Shown here: positions 1 to 10,200 of the stretch, piece after piece
Numbering within the stretch: the stretch's first letter is position 1
Layout: every line of letters starts with the position of its first letter
NCBI GenBank assembly: GCA_943787535.1
Contig: CALSMU010000014.1
Span: forward strand, 1 to 64,000
Reading direction: 5' to 3'
DNA length: 64,000 bases
Source: an uncultured Flavobacteriales bacterium
GTDB taxonomy: Bacteria; Bacteroidota; Bacteroidia; Flavobacteriales_D; Parvicellaceae
The notes under the pieces: generated by a model
Databases searched by the model: none
What the model was told of the DNA's origin: nothing
The model's input: only the letters and a program-made list of their open reading frames with translations
Translations under genes and position numbers: made by a program

Positions 1-9
1 TAACGTAGT

Positions 10-33
10 GATAAAACACATATGTGTTTTATC
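10..33. repeat. 24-bp perfect palindrome
   Basis: The segment GATAAAACACATATGTGTTT plus ATC is identical to its own reverse complement over 24 bp. GTAG (5-8) and CTAC (34-37) extend the pairing with one bulged base. It lies about 135 bp beyond the stop of the minus-strand esterase gene. It has no GC-rich stem or long T tract, so it is a poor intrinsic terminator. It could be an operator for a gene left of the window. Positions 34-169 show nothing further. Confidence 0.6.
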
Positions 34-169
34 CTACTATGTTGCAATCTAGTTAAAAATCTTCAAAAACACGGCTATCACTAATGTTTACATTTTTAAA
101 TGTTGTCAAATGAACTTTTTATTTTGGCACAGAATATTTAAGTTATTCATTCTTAAAAGACACCCACTT

Positions 170-1309
170 TTATTTTGTTTTTATCAGCCTTATGGATTGA
201 TTTTCAATATTTAAAATATAAACATTGGGAGCTAATGAAGATAGGTTGATTGAATTTACATCAGAATTCAATTGCCCTGTCATCACGGTTTCACCCAACA
301 TATTATAGATCGTAAATTCTTTAACGCTCGAGAAATCTGCTTCAATGGTAATTTGATTATCAAAAGGATTTGGAAACACATTGAAATAATTGGAGGAGCT
401 ATTCACATCACTTATTGCTGTTGTTTGTGTACACTCTCCAATAATTCCATCTATATCATAGCGAGAAACAAATTGCCAAATTTCCGAATTGGCATCAATG
501 GTCATATTCCCAAAACTACCAGGCCAATCATGTCCTCCACCTATCACCTTTAATTCCTCCACGTATGCACAACCTGATGCAGTTGACCAAGTATATCGCT
601 CTACGGATGAGCTTACAGCAATCATGCTTGCAGTTGGATTGCAAAGGTTATAGGTTGCCCAATAACTATGTGTTGCTGCTGCGGAAATATAATATTCTAT
701 ACCTCCAAATACGATTCCATTGTATGGTGAAGTGAGGTCATCCGTACCAAGTATTGTAAGAACTCCAGTGGGATGCACCGGAGAGCAAAAACTATTTGGA
801 TTCGCTTGCATGGTTCTAGCTACTGGAGCTATAGCTGCAATTCTGTTATTGAGCTTACATCCAAGTTCAAAGGTCATGTCTCCTCCTAAGGAATACCCAC
901 AAGCATATATTCTATTCTGGTCTATTTGATAATTACTAGCAATCGTATCAATCAATGAACTAAAAAAGGGCACATCATCAAAAGAGCCTGGGACTTTAGG
1001 AATCCAGTTAAAAGAGTTTCCGTCACTTGGGTCAGGACGTGCTTGGGGATAAACTAAAATAAAATCAGCAGTATCGGCAATAGGTCTCATGTCGGAAGTT
1101 GCTTGCCAAACTGAATTTGTGCCACCACCTCCATGTAAATTAAACACCAAAGGAAAATTTGTAGTTCCATCATAACTTGCTGGAACATAAATACTATATT
1201 CTCTTGTTAAGCCATCATTCTGGATGGTTGCGCTAATGTATCCTTGAGCATTGCTTGCACTAAGACAAGTGATAAATATTAAGAGTGAAAGAAGCCTTTT
1301 TGCTATCAT
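170..1309 (-). CDS. Secreted PHB-depolymerase/LpqC-type esterase with T9SS sorting domain
   Basis: 379-residue secreted alpha/beta-hydrolase. A signal peptide (residues about 1-21, ending SNAQG) leads into an esterase domain with the oxyanion motif HGGGG, the nucleophile elbow GYSLGG, a later GTDD aspartate and a histidine in GGGHDWPG, which complete the Ser-Asp-His triad of the polyhydroxybutyrate depolymerase / feruloyl esterase (LpqC) family. About 75 C-terminal residues starting near FNVFPNPFDN form a T9SS type A sorting domain, so the enzyme is probably exported and surface-anchored or released. Substrate is not determined: polyester, feruloyl ester or another ester are all possible. It follows the BNR-type secreted gene on the same strand with an 80-bp gap. 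Confidence 0.85.
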   Translation of the reverse strand: MIAKRLLSLLIFITCLSASNAQGYISATIQNDGLTREYSIYVPASYDGTTNFPLVFNLHGGGGTNSVWQATSDMRPIADTADFILVYPQARPDPSDGNSFNWIPKVPGSFDDVPFFSSLIDTIASNYQIDQNRIYACGYSLGGDMTFELGCKLNNRIAAIAPVARTMQANPNSFCSPVHPTGVLTILGTDDLTSPYNGIVFGGIEYYISAAATHSYWATYNLCNPTASMIAVSSSVERYTWSTASGCAYVEELKVIGGGHDWPGSFGNMTIDANSEIWQFVSRYDIDGIIGECTQTTAISDVNSSSNYFNVFPNPFDNQITIEADFSSVKEFTIYNMLGETVMTGQLNSDVNSINLSSLAPNVYILNIENQSIRLIKTK

Positions 1310-1388
1310 AATAATCTTTTTTATGTGGTTGTATTGAAATGCATTTATATTTACCTTAGATACATTTAAAAGTAGGGTAACTCATGTT

Positions 1389-2075
1389 TCAAACGGTATA
1401 GATCGAATCAGTGAACATTATATTCCAGTTTACACCAGAGTCAATTGTTTTAAAAAGGTAGGAGATTTGATTCGTATCTGTTACAATAATAAAACCAATA
1501 TCTGAATTGATAAATTCGATGTTTCCCATATTACCTCTGTTATCTGTGTAATTGGCATGAAATGACATGGTGTCTCCAGTAAATATTTGGGTAAACGAGG
1601 ATGGCGTTAATCTATAGAGTTGCGCAAAAGGGAAGCCATAGGAGTTACCAGCAACATATGCAACTGAATCGTTGATAAGGCATACATCTGTAGGGCGGAA
1701 AATTATGCTCCCAGGAAGATTAGACCAATTCACACCACCGTCTATTGTTTGTTGAAAATTGTACACTCCTTGATATCCTTCGCTGCGAAGACCAACATCA
1801 GAGTCAAGAAAATGTAAGTTACTAATTGGGCAACAGCCAAAATCAGTTCCACCACCAGTGTTTACAGTTGTTTCCATTTGCCAATCATCCTGTGTAAAAT
1901 AAATGCTATTTACAATACCTGAGGCTGGTGTAGAATCTGAGTTGTTAGAAAATTGATAGCCGACGTTGTCTTCTGTCATTTGAACATTTGCTTCGTGAAC
2001 TCCTAAATTAAACCATTGCCCGAAGGAAATAATATTAGCACAGAAAATGCTAGTTAGAATTAATAGGACCTTCAT
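1389..2075 (-). CDS. Secreted BNR/Ycf48-like repeat protein, probably C-terminally shortened
   Basis: 228 residues with a signal peptide ending FGQ. The mature part contains repeats of the type GVNW and DVGL/DIGF (residues about 85-225), as in YCF48/BNR-type beta-propeller proteins of Bacteroidota. Such proteins usually carry several more repeats and a T9SS domain. Here translation stops right after another GVNW repeat, and the next gene starts about 80 bp downstream, so the 3' part is missing. It may be a truncation or a deletion product. No enzymatic function is implied. Confidence 0.6.
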   Translation of the reverse strand: MKVLLILTSIFCANIISFGQWFNLGVHEANVQMTEDNVGYQFSNNSDSTPASGIVNSIYFTQDDWQMETTVNTGGGTDFGCCPISNLHFLDSDVGLRSEGYQGVYNFQQTIDGGVNWSNLPGSIIFRPTDVCLINDSVAYVAGNSYGFPFAQLYRLTPSSFTQIFTGDTMSFHANYTDNRGNMGNIEFINSDIGFIIVTDTNQISYLFKTIDSGVNWNIMFTDSIYTV

Positions 2076-2101
2076 CTTTTTGTTTAATTGATTACAACGT
2101 T

Positions 2102-2638
2102 TTATTTAACAACTATTTTTGCGTAAATATCCAAACTAATAAACGCATTATTTTTAATCTCACAGTCACGCATAGTTCCTTCTAAATTGAATTTCAGTCT
2201 TGCAAGCGCCTTTTTGCAGTTCTCATTTTCAGTTTCTACAAATCCCTCAATTCTGTGTAATCCAATACTATTGAATCCGTAATTAAAGATAAGCGGCATT
2301 GATTCAGTCATAAATCCTTTTCCCCAGTTTTCCGGCAATAACCAAAAACCAATTTCTCCCTTTTTATTTTCTTTACTCAAGTCGTTTAATCCTCCTGCAC
2401 CTAGAAACCTCCCATCATCTTTTGAACAAACAGCCCACCAAATTCCGGTTTCATTTTTTTCAAGGTCAGCAAACCATTTCATTTGTTCTTTCGTTGCATC
2501 TAAGCTATCGAAACTAATTCCATAATACTTTATAATGTCAGGATGAGAAAGTCCTTTGAAAACATTTTTTAAATCCGAATCAACAAATTGCCTTAAGACT
2601 ACTCTTTCAGATTCTAGAATTGGAAATTTTCTTCTCAT
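2102..2638 (-). CDS. GNAT acetyltransferase, RimJ/RimL type
   Basis: 178-residue cytoplasmic N-acetyltransferase. The N-terminal strand ESERVVLRQFVDSD and the acetyl-CoA loop region GEIGFWLLPENWGKGFMTES (the Q/RxxGxG/A-like motif is WGKGF) are typical of RimJ/RimL-type GNATs, followed by NYGFNSIGLHRIEGFVETEN with the conserved helix and HRIE strand. Full length for the family. Substrate unknown; these enzymes acetylate ribosomal protein N-termini, amino acids or antibiotics. It stands alone between two unrelated genes. Confidence 0.85.
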   Translation of the reverse strand: MRRKFPILESERVVLRQFVDSDLKNVFKGLSHPDIIKYYGISFDSLDATKEQMKWFADLEKNETGIWWAVCSKDDGRFLGAGGLNDLSKENKKGEIGFWLLPENWGKGFMTESMPLIFNYGFNSIGLHRIEGFVETENENCKKALARLKFNLEGTMRDCEIKNNAFISLDIYAKIVVK

Positions 2639-2712
2639 TTTATGTTCGGGCTTTATGACTTACAGTCACGGAAATTATACAAGTACAGTGTTTCTAATAA
2701 TTTCATAATATT

Positions 2713-4327
2713 CTACAACTTCCAGGTAAGGTTAATATCCCACCCTTGGCGAATACTAATTTCACCATCATAGAAAACCACTTTTTCAGGCTGTAAATGC
2801 TTTAAGTAAATACCCGTATCCCATTTGTTGTTGTTATTTTCATCGTAGATTAACTTCAACTGGTATTGTCCTGGAGCTAGTTGATTGTAATTGTGCTTAA
2901 AAGAATCCCCTTCAAAAGTTTTCTGACTAACTATATTTCCATCTTTCAGTAGTTGTAAAATATAATCCCCTTTCTCAACTTCCATGTTAAGAAAGAGCTT
3001 TCCATAGTCTTTCTCTTCTTTATATTTAAAGGATACTTTAACAGTATCGGTGCTTTCACCAAGTAAGTTTGTAAAGGCATTGGGGCAAATAGTAAGTACA
3101 TATTTTTTTCCTGGGATCCATTCTGAGGACACCATCACTTCTCTGCTTCTGTTTTGAGTAACATTAAAAGGGACTTCCTCTTCTCTTAGCTCCAGCTTCA
3201 ATTTTGAGTCGTCAATTTTGGATAAAGGCTTGTTAAAATTAAGGATAAGGTCCGAGTAATTGTCTAAACCTTTTTTAGCATTGTTGGTGATGACAAAAGG
3301 AGAAGGTTGTGCTTTTTTGGGAGTAGGAGTTGTAATTTTAATAGTGTCCGCATATCCATTTGACTTGTCATCAATGAAAATAGAAATAAACTTTTCCTTT
3401 GTATCGTTCGTGTCTATCCAAAATTCAATAGAATCCTTTTTTGATGAATAATTAATCCAACCTGGGGTTAAATCAAGGCCATTAATACCTGAAATTGCTA
3501 AGTCGTCAGATGACCTATTCATGGTTAAATTTATCTTCCCTTGGGGAGTATATTTTTTCTCCACAACAAATTGCCTTTTTAAATCTTCCTTAAAAAGTAC
3601 GAATGTATTTTCCAAAGTGTCAGATGCTGGTTTTGGAATTTCAATTTGACTATCTGAAAACGCAATAGCTTCACTTTTTGGGTTAAATAGGTAATTTTTG
3701 TTTTCGTCTAATAGAGCAACGGCTTTGTATTTCCCGCTTTCATGTATTCCATAGTAAAGCTTCCGGACTTACTCGTTTTAACAAAGTACATAGGTTTTTC
3801 TTTAAATGGAATGGAATCGGTATTTTCTTCATAGAGCATTACGGTAGCATTTTCCACCCCCGACTTTGTAAAAGCATCTTGTACTTTGCCCTTTAAAAAT
3901 GAGTGAGTCTATGTAGCTGCCAGTTGAAAAAACATAATTGAAGTTCTTTGTCACATTCCCTTCTGTAATATCCTTAATTGCGTCTCCAAAGTTGATTGTA
4001 TATGTTGTGCTGTCTTTCAGCTCTCCTTCCAATCCTATTATTAGCTTTTTCCCTTTAATTCGATAATTAGGACTTCTGGCTAGGAACAGGAGTAATGATT
4101 ATATTCTTTAACGGCTTATCTAAAACGAAATACTCATTAAATTGCAAAACAATTTCATTAGCGTCAAAATTCGTTGAAAAGTTGGCGGGAATAGCTGGAG
4201 TCAACTTATTGGTGTCTAGTGTTGGCGGGTATAAATCTCTGATCCCTCCAGATGGAGCCATTTGTTGAGCACATTGGCTAAAAACAAATAATGCCGCTAT
4301 TACTGTTATAGATAAGAAAATTTTCAA
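2713..4327 (-). CDS. Ig-like (Big_5) domain lipoprotein, broken by three frameshifts
   Basis: One gene of about 538 codons read in pieces: 4327-4067, 4032-3829 and 3615-2713, with the linking stretches in other frames. The N-terminus has a lipoprotein signal (LFVFSQC) and a Big_5-like domain (PPTLDTNKLTPAIPANFS, then IVLQFNEYF). It then continues as LKDSTTYTINFGDAIKDITE, a hallmark of a widespread Bacteroidota Ig-like lipoprotein family. Single-base shifts lie near 4080 (AGAAG), 3890 (a T run before AAAGGG) and 3757 (GGGAAATAC should read with one more A); restoring them gives continuous family-like sequence. The TTG start at 4327 overlaps the stop of the preceding methionine sulfoxide reductase gene (TTGA), suggesting translational coupling. 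Function unknown, envelope-located. Confidence 0.7.
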
Positions 4328-4810
4328 AGAATCGATTCAATAATAGTTACAATTTTTTCCAGCCCTTTTTGATCTTCAGTATCAAAGTCATTTAATTTGG
4401 TACTGTCAATGTCTAGAACAAACGCAACTTCTCGCTCCTTATTTCTAACAGGCAGAACAATTTCAGACTTAGTAGATGAACTGCAAGCAATGTGTCCAGG
4501 AAATTTGTCGACATCGCCTACAATAATTGTTTGATTTCGCTCCCAACAAGCACCACAAACTCCTCTTCCTTTTGCAATCCTAGTAGCATGCAACAGGCCC
4601 TTGAAAAGGTCCCAAAACAAGTTGGTCACCGGTAACTTTATAAATTCCAACCCAAAAGTAATTCAAACCATATTTTAAGGCTGCCATAATGTTGCTCAAG
4701 TTTGCGATTAGGTCGTCTTCGCCATAAACAAGTGCTTTTACCTGCTCTTCAAGTAAAAGATATTTTTCTGCAGTTGGCAAGCTTGGGTTAATAAAAGTTG
4801 ATTCTGACAT
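4324..4810 (-). CDS. msrC: Free methionine-(R)-sulfoxide reductase (GAF domain), one frameshift
   Basis: About 160 residues, a single GAF domain that reduces free methionine-R-sulfoxide with thioredoxin as reductant (fRMsr/YebR family). Conserved text LNYFWVGIYKV, LGPFQGPVAC, GVCGACW and HIACSSSTKSEIVLPV carries the reactive cysteines. The coding frame shifts by one base near 4590, where GCATGCTACTAGG should read GCATGC-ACTAGG to give VACTRIAKG; without that correction the protein splits into two overlapping ORFs. ATG at 4810 is preferred over an upstream TTG (4819). It is directly followed by the Ig-like lipoprotein gene. Confidence 0.8.
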
Positions 4811-4882
4811 ATATGACAAATATATTCAGTTTTTTCAAGTGTTAAGAAGATACACTCTTAAATTGAGTTTAAGGTATAAAAA

Positions 4883-4920
4883 AAAGCCTCTTCTAAACCA
4901 ATGTTGGTCGAAGAGGCTTT
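4883..4920 (-). terminator. Intrinsic terminator after the FKBP gene
   Basis: Perfect inverted repeat AAAGCCTCTTC (4883-4893) / GAAGAGGCTTT (4910-4920) with a 16-nt loop. On the minus strand it is followed by a T run, so it ends the FKBP transcript. On the plus strand TTT-CG-TATTTTT follows, so it may work both ways. Confidence 0.85.
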
Positions 4921-4939
4921 CGTATTTTTAATGTCATTT

Positions 4940-5445
4940 CTAGTGTTCGTGACCTCCAGGACCATGAACGTGACCATGTTCTAATTCTTCAGCAGTTGCT
5001 TCTCTAACATCAACAATACTTCCGGTAAAATGTAGGTTTTGCCCAGCCAGTGGGTGATTTACATCAACAGTTACAGTTGTCTTCGTTAATAGACTTTACT
5101 TTTGCAGGGTGAACTTGCCCATTTTGGTCTTCCAATGGAAGCACATTGTCTACTTTCACCTCTTCTACTAATTTACCTTCTTGCATAAACATGTCTTGTG
5201 GTAAATCAATAATAGCCTCTTCTGATCTTGGTCCGTAGGCCTTGTCAGATGCAATTCCAAAAGAGAAAGTATCCCCTGTCTTTAAGGGAACAACATTAAT
5301 TTCAAAATCAGGAAGCATCATTCCTTTTCCAGATAAAAAAACCAAAGGATCTTTTCCTACTGTAGATCTCAATTTTTTCACCCTCAGCAGAGTCTTTAAA
5401 TAGGTTATACTCTAGTGAAATTACTTTATGATTTGTATCGCTCAT
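4940..5445 (-). CDS. FKBP-type peptidyl-prolyl isomerase, SlyD-like, two frameshifts
   Basis: About 168 residues after correction. Starts MSDTNHKVISLEYNLFKD and continues DPLVFLSGKGMMLPDFE, then GDTFSFGIASDKAYGPR, as in SlyD-type FKBPs with an inserted IF domain. It ends in a short His-rich tail (EHGHVHGPGGHEH) that could bind nickel or other metals. One-base shifts occur near 5370-5380 and near 5088 (GACAACTG). The second hides the final NHPLAGQNLHFTG segment, which is the conserved C-terminal FKBP strand. A -7 box lies 14 nt upstream of the ATG and a strong terminator lies just downstream, so it is monocistronic. Confidence 0.8.
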
Positions 5446-5459
5446 TTTATTTTTTTTTG

Positions 5460-5467
5460 CAAATGTA
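5460..5467 (-). promoter_or_regulatory. -7 promoter element for the FKBP gene
   Basis: TACATTTG on the minus strand matches the Bacteroidota -7 consensus TAnnTTTG. It lies 14 nt upstream of the FKBP ATG. A possible -33 TTTG lies at 5491-5494 with a 23-nt spacer, slightly long. Confidence 0.5.
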
Positions 5468-5532
5468 ATATTATAAAAAGGGATATAAAACAAAATCGAC
5501 TTATTTCATAGTATTTCCGCATGATTAATAAG

Positions 5533-5540
5533 TACTTTTG
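5533..5540 (+). promoter_or_regulatory. -7 promoter element for the DEAD-box helicase gene
   Basis: TACTTTTG matches TAnnTTTG. It lies downstream of the first in-frame ATG (5521). If used, transcription starts after that ATG, and the helicase then most likely begins at TTG 5566. No clear -33 TTG was found. Confidence 0.45.
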
Positions 5541-5565
5541 CAATCTATCATTAAAAATTACTGTT

Positions 5566-6683
5566 TTGGAAAATTTTAAAAAACTTGGAATAAAGGAAGA
5601 TTTTATTAAAGGGTTAAATGAATTAAACATTGTTAAACCCACGCAAGTTCAACAAGAGGCTATACCGTTATTGTTAAAAGGTCAAAACAGATATCGTTGC
5701 ACAAGCGCAAACGGGCACGGGTAAAACAGCTGCTTATGGACTACCCTTGCTTCATAAAATTGATTCCAAAAAAAGGGGTAATTCAAGGGCTTGTTCTCTG
5801 CCCAACAAGAGAACTTGGGCAACAAGTTGCCAAACAGTTGTTTCGATTTACAAAGTATACAGACAAAATATTTACAGAAGCTGTTTATGGAGGAGCTTAT
5901 ATTGAAAAACAAATAGTAGCGCTAAGAAGACCAACACATATTGTAGTTGCTACACCGGGAAGGTTGATAGATTTAGTGAAAAGAAAGGCAATTGATTTAC
6001 AAAATGTAAAAACAGTTGTTTTAGATGAAGCTGATGAAATGCTCAGCATGGGTTTTAAGTCTGAATTAGACGAAATATTAGGGTTTTTAGATAATGTTGA
6101 AAGTAAATGGCTTTTTTCAGCCACCATTCCGCAGGGAATTAGACAGATTGTAAACGAACACATGTCTGACGCTCATCGAATAGAAGTAAATGCAAAAAAC
6201 GTAGTAAATAGTAAAATTCATCATCAATACGTTATTTGCGATGAAGCAGAAAAACTACATGTTTTATACAGTTTTTAAAATCAGAAGGAGAAAATAGGGG
6301 TTAGTTTTTTGTAGAACAAAGGCCGTTACTCAAAAGTTGGCGAAACAATTAATTGCGAAAAACATAGCTGCTGATGCTATTCACGGTGATTTGAAGCAAA
6401 TAGAGCGCGACAAAGTAATGCGCGCTTTTAAAAAAGGAACCTTGCAGCTTTTAGTAGCTACAGATATAGCTGCAAGAGGCATAGACATAGAAGGACTAGC
6501 TTATGTTGTCCATTATCAACTTCCGGATAAAGATGAGTATTACACGCATCGAAGTGGAAGAACTGCTCGAGCCGGAAGGAAGGGGTTTCATTAAGTTTAG
6601 TCACGTCTTATGACATGAAACAACTTCGATTTCTGGAAAAAACATTGAAGATTAGTTTTAGACAAATTAACCGAGTTGGTTAA
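5566..6683 (+). CDS. DEAD-box RNA helicase, broken by about five frameshifts
   Basis: Short (about 370 residues) ATP-dependent RNA helicase with the core motifs: Q motif ([14 protein letters not shown]), motif I AQTGTGKT (in the second frame), PTRELG (Ia), TPGR (Ib), DEAD in [16 protein letters not shown] in WLFSATIPQ, and motifs V-VI in [13 protein letters not shown] and [11 protein letters not shown]. One-base shifts fall near 5690 (after CAAAAC), 5772 (A7 run), 6275 (T5A4), 6303 (GGTTAG) and 6585 (G4T3). Corrected, the C-terminus reads [20 protein letters not shown] and ends at 6683. The protein ends soon after the helicase core, like small DeaD/RhlE-type helicases. Start uncertain: ATG 5521 or TTG 5566; the promoter position favours the TTG. 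Confidence 0.8.
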
Positions 6684-6721
6684 TTCTTGACAAAAGTCAT
6701 TCAAGTTCTTTTCTGAATTAA

Positions 6722-6729
6722 TATCTTTG
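6722..6729 (+). promoter_or_regulatory. -7 promoter element for paaD
   Basis: TATCTTTG matches TAnnTTTG and lies 21 nt upstream of the paaD ATG. No clear -33 element was seen. It suggests paaD has its own promoter and does not depend on the helicase gene upstream. Confidence 0.45.
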
Positions 6730-6750
6730 ATAAAAAGTACTATTGATTTA

Positions 6751-7240
6751 ATGAGCACGAAAGACAAAATATGGAACTTACTTGAAGAAATTCCTGATCC
6801 AGAGATTCCGGTATTGACCATACACGATTTAGGGATTGTTCGAAAAATTGATGAAATCAACAATGAAATAATCGTTACTATTACGCCAACCTATTCCGGT
6901 TGTCCTGCTATGAATCAGTTTGAAGCCGACATCGTAACAACTTTAAATAAATATGGCTATGATAAAGTTTCTATTGTAACAACTTACGATCCACCTTGGA
7001 CAACCGACTGGTTGAGTGAAGAAGCAAAAAAGAAGTTACAAGACTATGGCATTGCTCCACCTGAGCAAAAAACGACAGACAAAAACGCGTTATTAGTGGA
7101 CGATAGAAAATCTGTGACTTGCCCACAGTGTAAGTCTACAAATTCTAAAATGATTAGTCAATTTGGTTCAACTGCTTGTAAATCACTCTATCAATGTAAC
7201 GAATTGTATGGAGCCATTTCGACTATTTAAATGTATTTAA
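6751..7240 (+). CDS. paaD: Phenylacetyl-CoA epoxidase accessory protein PaaD, one frameshift near the 3' end
   Basis: About 163 residues. N-terminal MIP18/DUF59 domain (LLEEIPDPEIPVLTIHDLGI, with the conserved GCPAM-type motif SGCPAMNQFEAD) plus a C-terminal zinc ribbon (CPQCKST, then GSTACKSLYQC). This combination is specific to PaaD and not to SufT-like DUF59 proteins. PaaD is thought to help assemble the iron centre or Fe-S part of the PaaABCE ring-1,2-epoxidase. A one-base shift near 7200 (AACGAATTG) changes the last ribbon half; corrected, it ends NCMEPFRLFKCI with stop at 7240. The partner genes paaABC lie about 24 kb away at 30.7-32.7 kb, and no paaE is in the window. ATG 6751 is chosen over an upstream TTG inside the promoter. 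Confidence 0.85.
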
Positions 7241-7261
7241 TCTAAAGTTCTGCAAAGAACT

Positions 7262-10200
7262 CTATATATTACTTTTTAACTCCCATTTAAAAACGCGATA
7301 CATCCAAACTTTTAATCGATAAAGCAGGTAGTACATAGAAGGCACTACAACCAATGTTAAAAAAGTTGCGAACGTTAATCCATAGATAATTGTCCAGCTC
7401 ATTGGGCCGAAGAACATTGCATTATCACCACCAAAGAATATTTTAGGATCAAACTCTGAAAACAACGAGAAAAAATCGATGTTCATTCCGGTAGCCATTG
7501 GAAGAAGACCTAAAATTGTTGTAATAGCTGTCAATAATACCGGCCTTAACCTTGTTTTCCCTCCTAGAATAATTGCATTTTTTATTTCCTCCACTGGTAG
7601 TTGAACAGTTTCTGTTAGGCCTAATTCATCCCTTTTTCGTTTACGAAGTAAATTTGTGTAGTCAACCAATACAATTGCATTATTTACAACGATTCCCGCC
7701 AATGAAATAATTCCAATCATCGTCATAATTACAATGAAATCGTCTTGTGCAATTACAATTCCCATAAACACTCCTACCAAACTTAAAACCACTGATAAAA
7801 GAATAATTGTTGGTGTAGAAAATGAATTAAATTGCGTTACAATAATTAAGAGAATTAAAAAAACAGCGATTAATAAAGCCTTACTTAAAAACGCCATTTC
7901 CTTTCGCTTGTTCTTCCATTTGACCCGTAAAAGTGTATTCTATTCCATTTTCAGCAATATTTTCCAGTCTTCTGTTTTTTCAAATTCTTTCATTTTAGAC
8001 TTTAAACGCATCCACTACTTCGTTTGCATTCGCTCCTTGTTCTACTCCGGAAAATACAGTTACCACATTCACTAAATCTAATCGTTTGATCGAACTGTTT
8101 GTATAGTTGACTTTCACGTCTTTCACGACTGATCTTATGGGGATATTTAATTTTTGACCTTTATTGTTCATAAACATTATCTTTTGATCTAAAAGGTCGT
8201 CTATTCCGCCTCTAAACTCTCTTCCTAAACGTACATTTAAGTCATAAGAATCATCTTCGTATTCATATGTGGAAACATCTTTTCCGAAAAGTGCAGTCCT
8301 GATGGTGCTTCGCTATTTGGCCTGTGCTCATGCCGTTAGTTCGCAGATATTCTCGATCTAATTCAATATTGATTTCAGCTTTGTTTAGCTTTACGTCTAC
8401 AGGATAAAAGAGGAGCCCCCTCGACACGTTGATCGTTTAAATATGCTTGTACTTTTTCTGCTGCGATTACAAGATCACGATAATTATCGCTTCCGGCAAT
8501 CTCGATGTTAATTGGAGGAGCTTGAGGAGGTCCATTTGGCTCTTTGCCAACGATAATTTTAACATCCGCATAAGGCCATGACCTGAGCGAATCTTCAATC
8601 GCCATCATTACATCACCTGTGCTCAAACCATTGCGGTGAGAAAATTCTGCAAAAGAGACGGTTATTCTTCCTTTATGGGGTGTTTCTCCAAAAGAAGGAC
8701 CCTCCATTGGGTCGCTGGTTCCTTTTCCTACTTGCTCAATTATGGATTCTACAGAAACGAATAGTATCAACCTGTCTTGGGTTCCTGCTGCTAACTTTTT
8801 TCTTTCTGTATCAAAGCTATTGCTGTAGGAGATAGGTTTTGTTTCCTACTAGATCTCTCTTTGTCTAAAACCGCATCAATTACATCTTTAACCTCTTTTG
8901 TTGTCTGGTTGGTAACAGAGATGCCTGTTCCGGCAGGATGTTCAACGTAAATGTTTAAATAGTTAGGTTCATTGTCGGGAAAAAACAAAACTTTCGGTGG
9001 AAATAACCCCATCAGAACAAAGGACATTATTAGTAAGGCAAAAGTTCCAATAAAGATGTAAAGCGCTCTTTTTCCTTTCATGGTTGAGGTCAAAAATTTC
9101 ATGTAGAAGTTTTCAAGCTTTGGTAATGCTCTATTTTGAAATAGCAGTGTCGCTGGAAGTAGGATGTATCTATTTATAATTACCAATAAAGCAAACACAC
9201 TAAATAAATTACCCATTCCTATGGAATTGCCATAGGAAATTAGACCTAGTAAAAGAAATATTCCAAATACTGTCCATGTTCTCTTATGATTACCTGGGGT
9301 CTCTTTTGTTTTCATTAAAACCGCTGTTAAAACAGGGTTAACAACCAATGCAACGAACAATGACGATCCCAAAACTATCATAAGTGTTATGGGCAAGTAT
9401 TGCATGAATTCTCCCATTATTCCCGGCCACAAGGCCAAGGGTATGAATACTGCCAAGGTAGTTGCTGTCGATGCGATAATTGGCCAAGCAACTTCACCTA
9501 CACCTTTTTTTGCAGCTTCGAAGCTGTCCATCCCCTCTTCATCCATTAAACGATAGATGTTTTCAACCACCACTATTCCATTGTCTACCAGCATTCCTAA
9601 GGCAAGGACCAAAGAAAAGAGAACCATAATGTTTAAGTGTTACTCCAAAATAATGTAATAACATGAAAGACATAAACATGGATAAAGGAATGGCAACCCC
9701 AACAAATAGATGCGTTTCTTAACCCTAAGAAGAATAATAAAACAGCAACGACTAAAATGACTCCGAAAATGATGGAGTTTTCTAGATTACTTACTTGCGA
9801 TCTTATCTGATTAGATTGATCATTGGTATAGGTGTAATTGATGCCATCTAAAACGCCGTCTTCTGAAGCCTCTTCAATAACCATCTTCACTTTATCAATC
9901 GCATTAATTACGTTGGACCCTGACCGTTTTTTTATGTCTATCATTACAACTGGGTTGTCGCTTTGACGGGCAAAACTTGTGGTATCTGTATCTCCGAAAC
10001 TTATATCGGCAACCTCATGGAGAAATACATCATCATTATCTTCATGCTTTACAACTAGTTGCTTTAACTTGTCTATAGAGTTTAGTTTGCCATCAATCAC
10101 AACAAAATGATCGATTCCATCAATACTCATATTTCCTGCACCCATCATTAAATTATCATTCTGGATTGCCGCTTCAATATCTTGGAAACTAACTTTTGCT

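Noticed and set aside
720..929. Plus-strand ORF opposite the esterase
   Set aside because: Antisense to the catalytic part of a well-supported gene, no independent support.
5682..6163. Minus-strand ORFs in the DEAD-box helicase region
   Set aside because: They oppose conserved helicase motifs and arise from AT-rich antisense frames.
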